Shown piece by piece: positions 63,266 to 64,000 of a stretch of DNA of 64,000 nt (its first letter is position 1; every line of letters begins with the position of its first letter). Below the pieces are notes generated by a model. The model was not told the origin of the DNA. It searched no databases and saw only the letters and a list, made by a program, of their open reading frames with translations. A program made the position numbers and the translations under genes. The DNA comes from Climacteris rufus (Eukaryota; Chordata; Aves; Passeriformes; Climacteridae): the NCBI GenBank assembly GCA_013398175.1, contig VZRZ01006570.1, positions 1 through 64,000 on the forward strand, read 5' to 3'.

Positions 63266-64000
63266 CAGTGAGAAAACCTATTTTTATGAGAATTTAAGAT
63301 CAGTTATCTGCAGTGCATATGTGGATGCTGAAAGTCTTTGCAGGCAAAAAAAAAAAAAAAAAAGAGAAAAAAGGGAAAAATGGGATAATTGGAACAGTAT
63401 TTTTCACACTAGCAGTAGGATCCTGAAATAAGAGTGGGCAAAAAATTAAAGTATTCAAATAAACCCATCCATGGTTAAGTAACAAAAGCAAATTATGCCT
63501 AGAAATTACTCAAAATGTTATGAAGAATTTTTTATTCTGCCTGAAGTAAGAAACAGACTGTCATTGTGTTGTTTGTGTTAGATCCGATTGCAACTTGCCA
63601 TGCATTAAGTCAGATTCCATATCCATATCCAAACCACAGAATTATAGAGAACTTCCATAGATTTATGAGGAAGTTCCTGCAGTAGTTAACAGTCTTTATT
63701 AGTGACTTCACACTTTTTCATTAATCCTTTAAAATGTTTGGTCCAGGTCTTGAATGGATAAATAACAGCAGAACAGTTTTGACTTCTATTGAGTTTAATG
63801 CAGCACAGACTTTCCATAAATAGCAATAATAATGGCATAATAAGAATCCTAGTTGACACCCTAAAAAATTAGTCACCCTTGTCTATCAATTTGTGTGTAG
63901 GTATGTGTGAAAGTTTTCATGCCTGATCCTTGGAAGTCGTTGAATCCATATGTACGAAGTACACCTCCTTTGTACTTACAGTTAGGCACAGATGGTTCTG
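63266..64000. other. No recognised gene; poly-A run
   Basis: AT-rich sequence with an 18-base A run at 63346-63363. Nothing else recognised up to the window edge. Confidence 0.6.

Overview
This window looks like bird nuclear DNA, probably from a songbird (Passeriformes). I recognise no protein-coding exon, tRNA, rRNA or other functional gene in it. The main evidence is the repeat content. There are several fragments of CR1 LINEs (the dominant bird LINE, recognised by reverse-transcriptase reading frames and by the characteristic 3' tail) and seven LTRs or LTR fragments of bird endogenous retroviruses. The species and chromosome cannot be read from the sequence, and the songbird assignment is inference from the look of the LTR families. 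Most of the rest is AT-rich, apparently single-copy DNA with many stop codons in every frame, as expected for an intergenic region or a very large intron.

Layout: 1-345 is antisense CR1 reverse transcriptase. 1558-3130 is a patchwork of antisense CR1 pieces in an order that a single element cannot give. 4335-4790 is another antisense CR1 3' part. 14033-15069 (+ strand) and 17170-18341 (- strand) are two solo LTRs of one family, each with a perfect 5-bp target duplication; the second holds a 261-bp assembly gap. 18347-29148 is repeat-poor. 29149-30615 is an antisense CR1 split by a minus-strand solo LTR (29299-30005), and an exact 267-bp duplication around a single N (30240) there looks like an assembly error. 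32938-33488 is a sense CR1 3' part. 39358-40302 holds two LTR fragments in opposite orientation. 47996-49178 is the best preserved CR1 (sense, partial reverse transcriptase plus complete 3' tail). 52960-53110 is a weak CR1 relic. 56611-57290 is an antisense LTR with internal short repeats. 62733-63259 is a sense solo LTR with a perfect 6-bp target duplication.

Nothing here forms an operon, a defence system or any other multi-gene unit, and I found no sign of a new biological system. The most unusual structure is a nearly perfect 35-bp inverted repeat with a 4-base loop at 50709-50782, not explained by any repeat I recognise. The most practically important point is the likely false duplication at 29973-30507. 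Boundaries of old repeats are approximate; LTR boundaries with target duplications are exact. Family assignments rest on remembered features of bird repeats and were not tested by database search.
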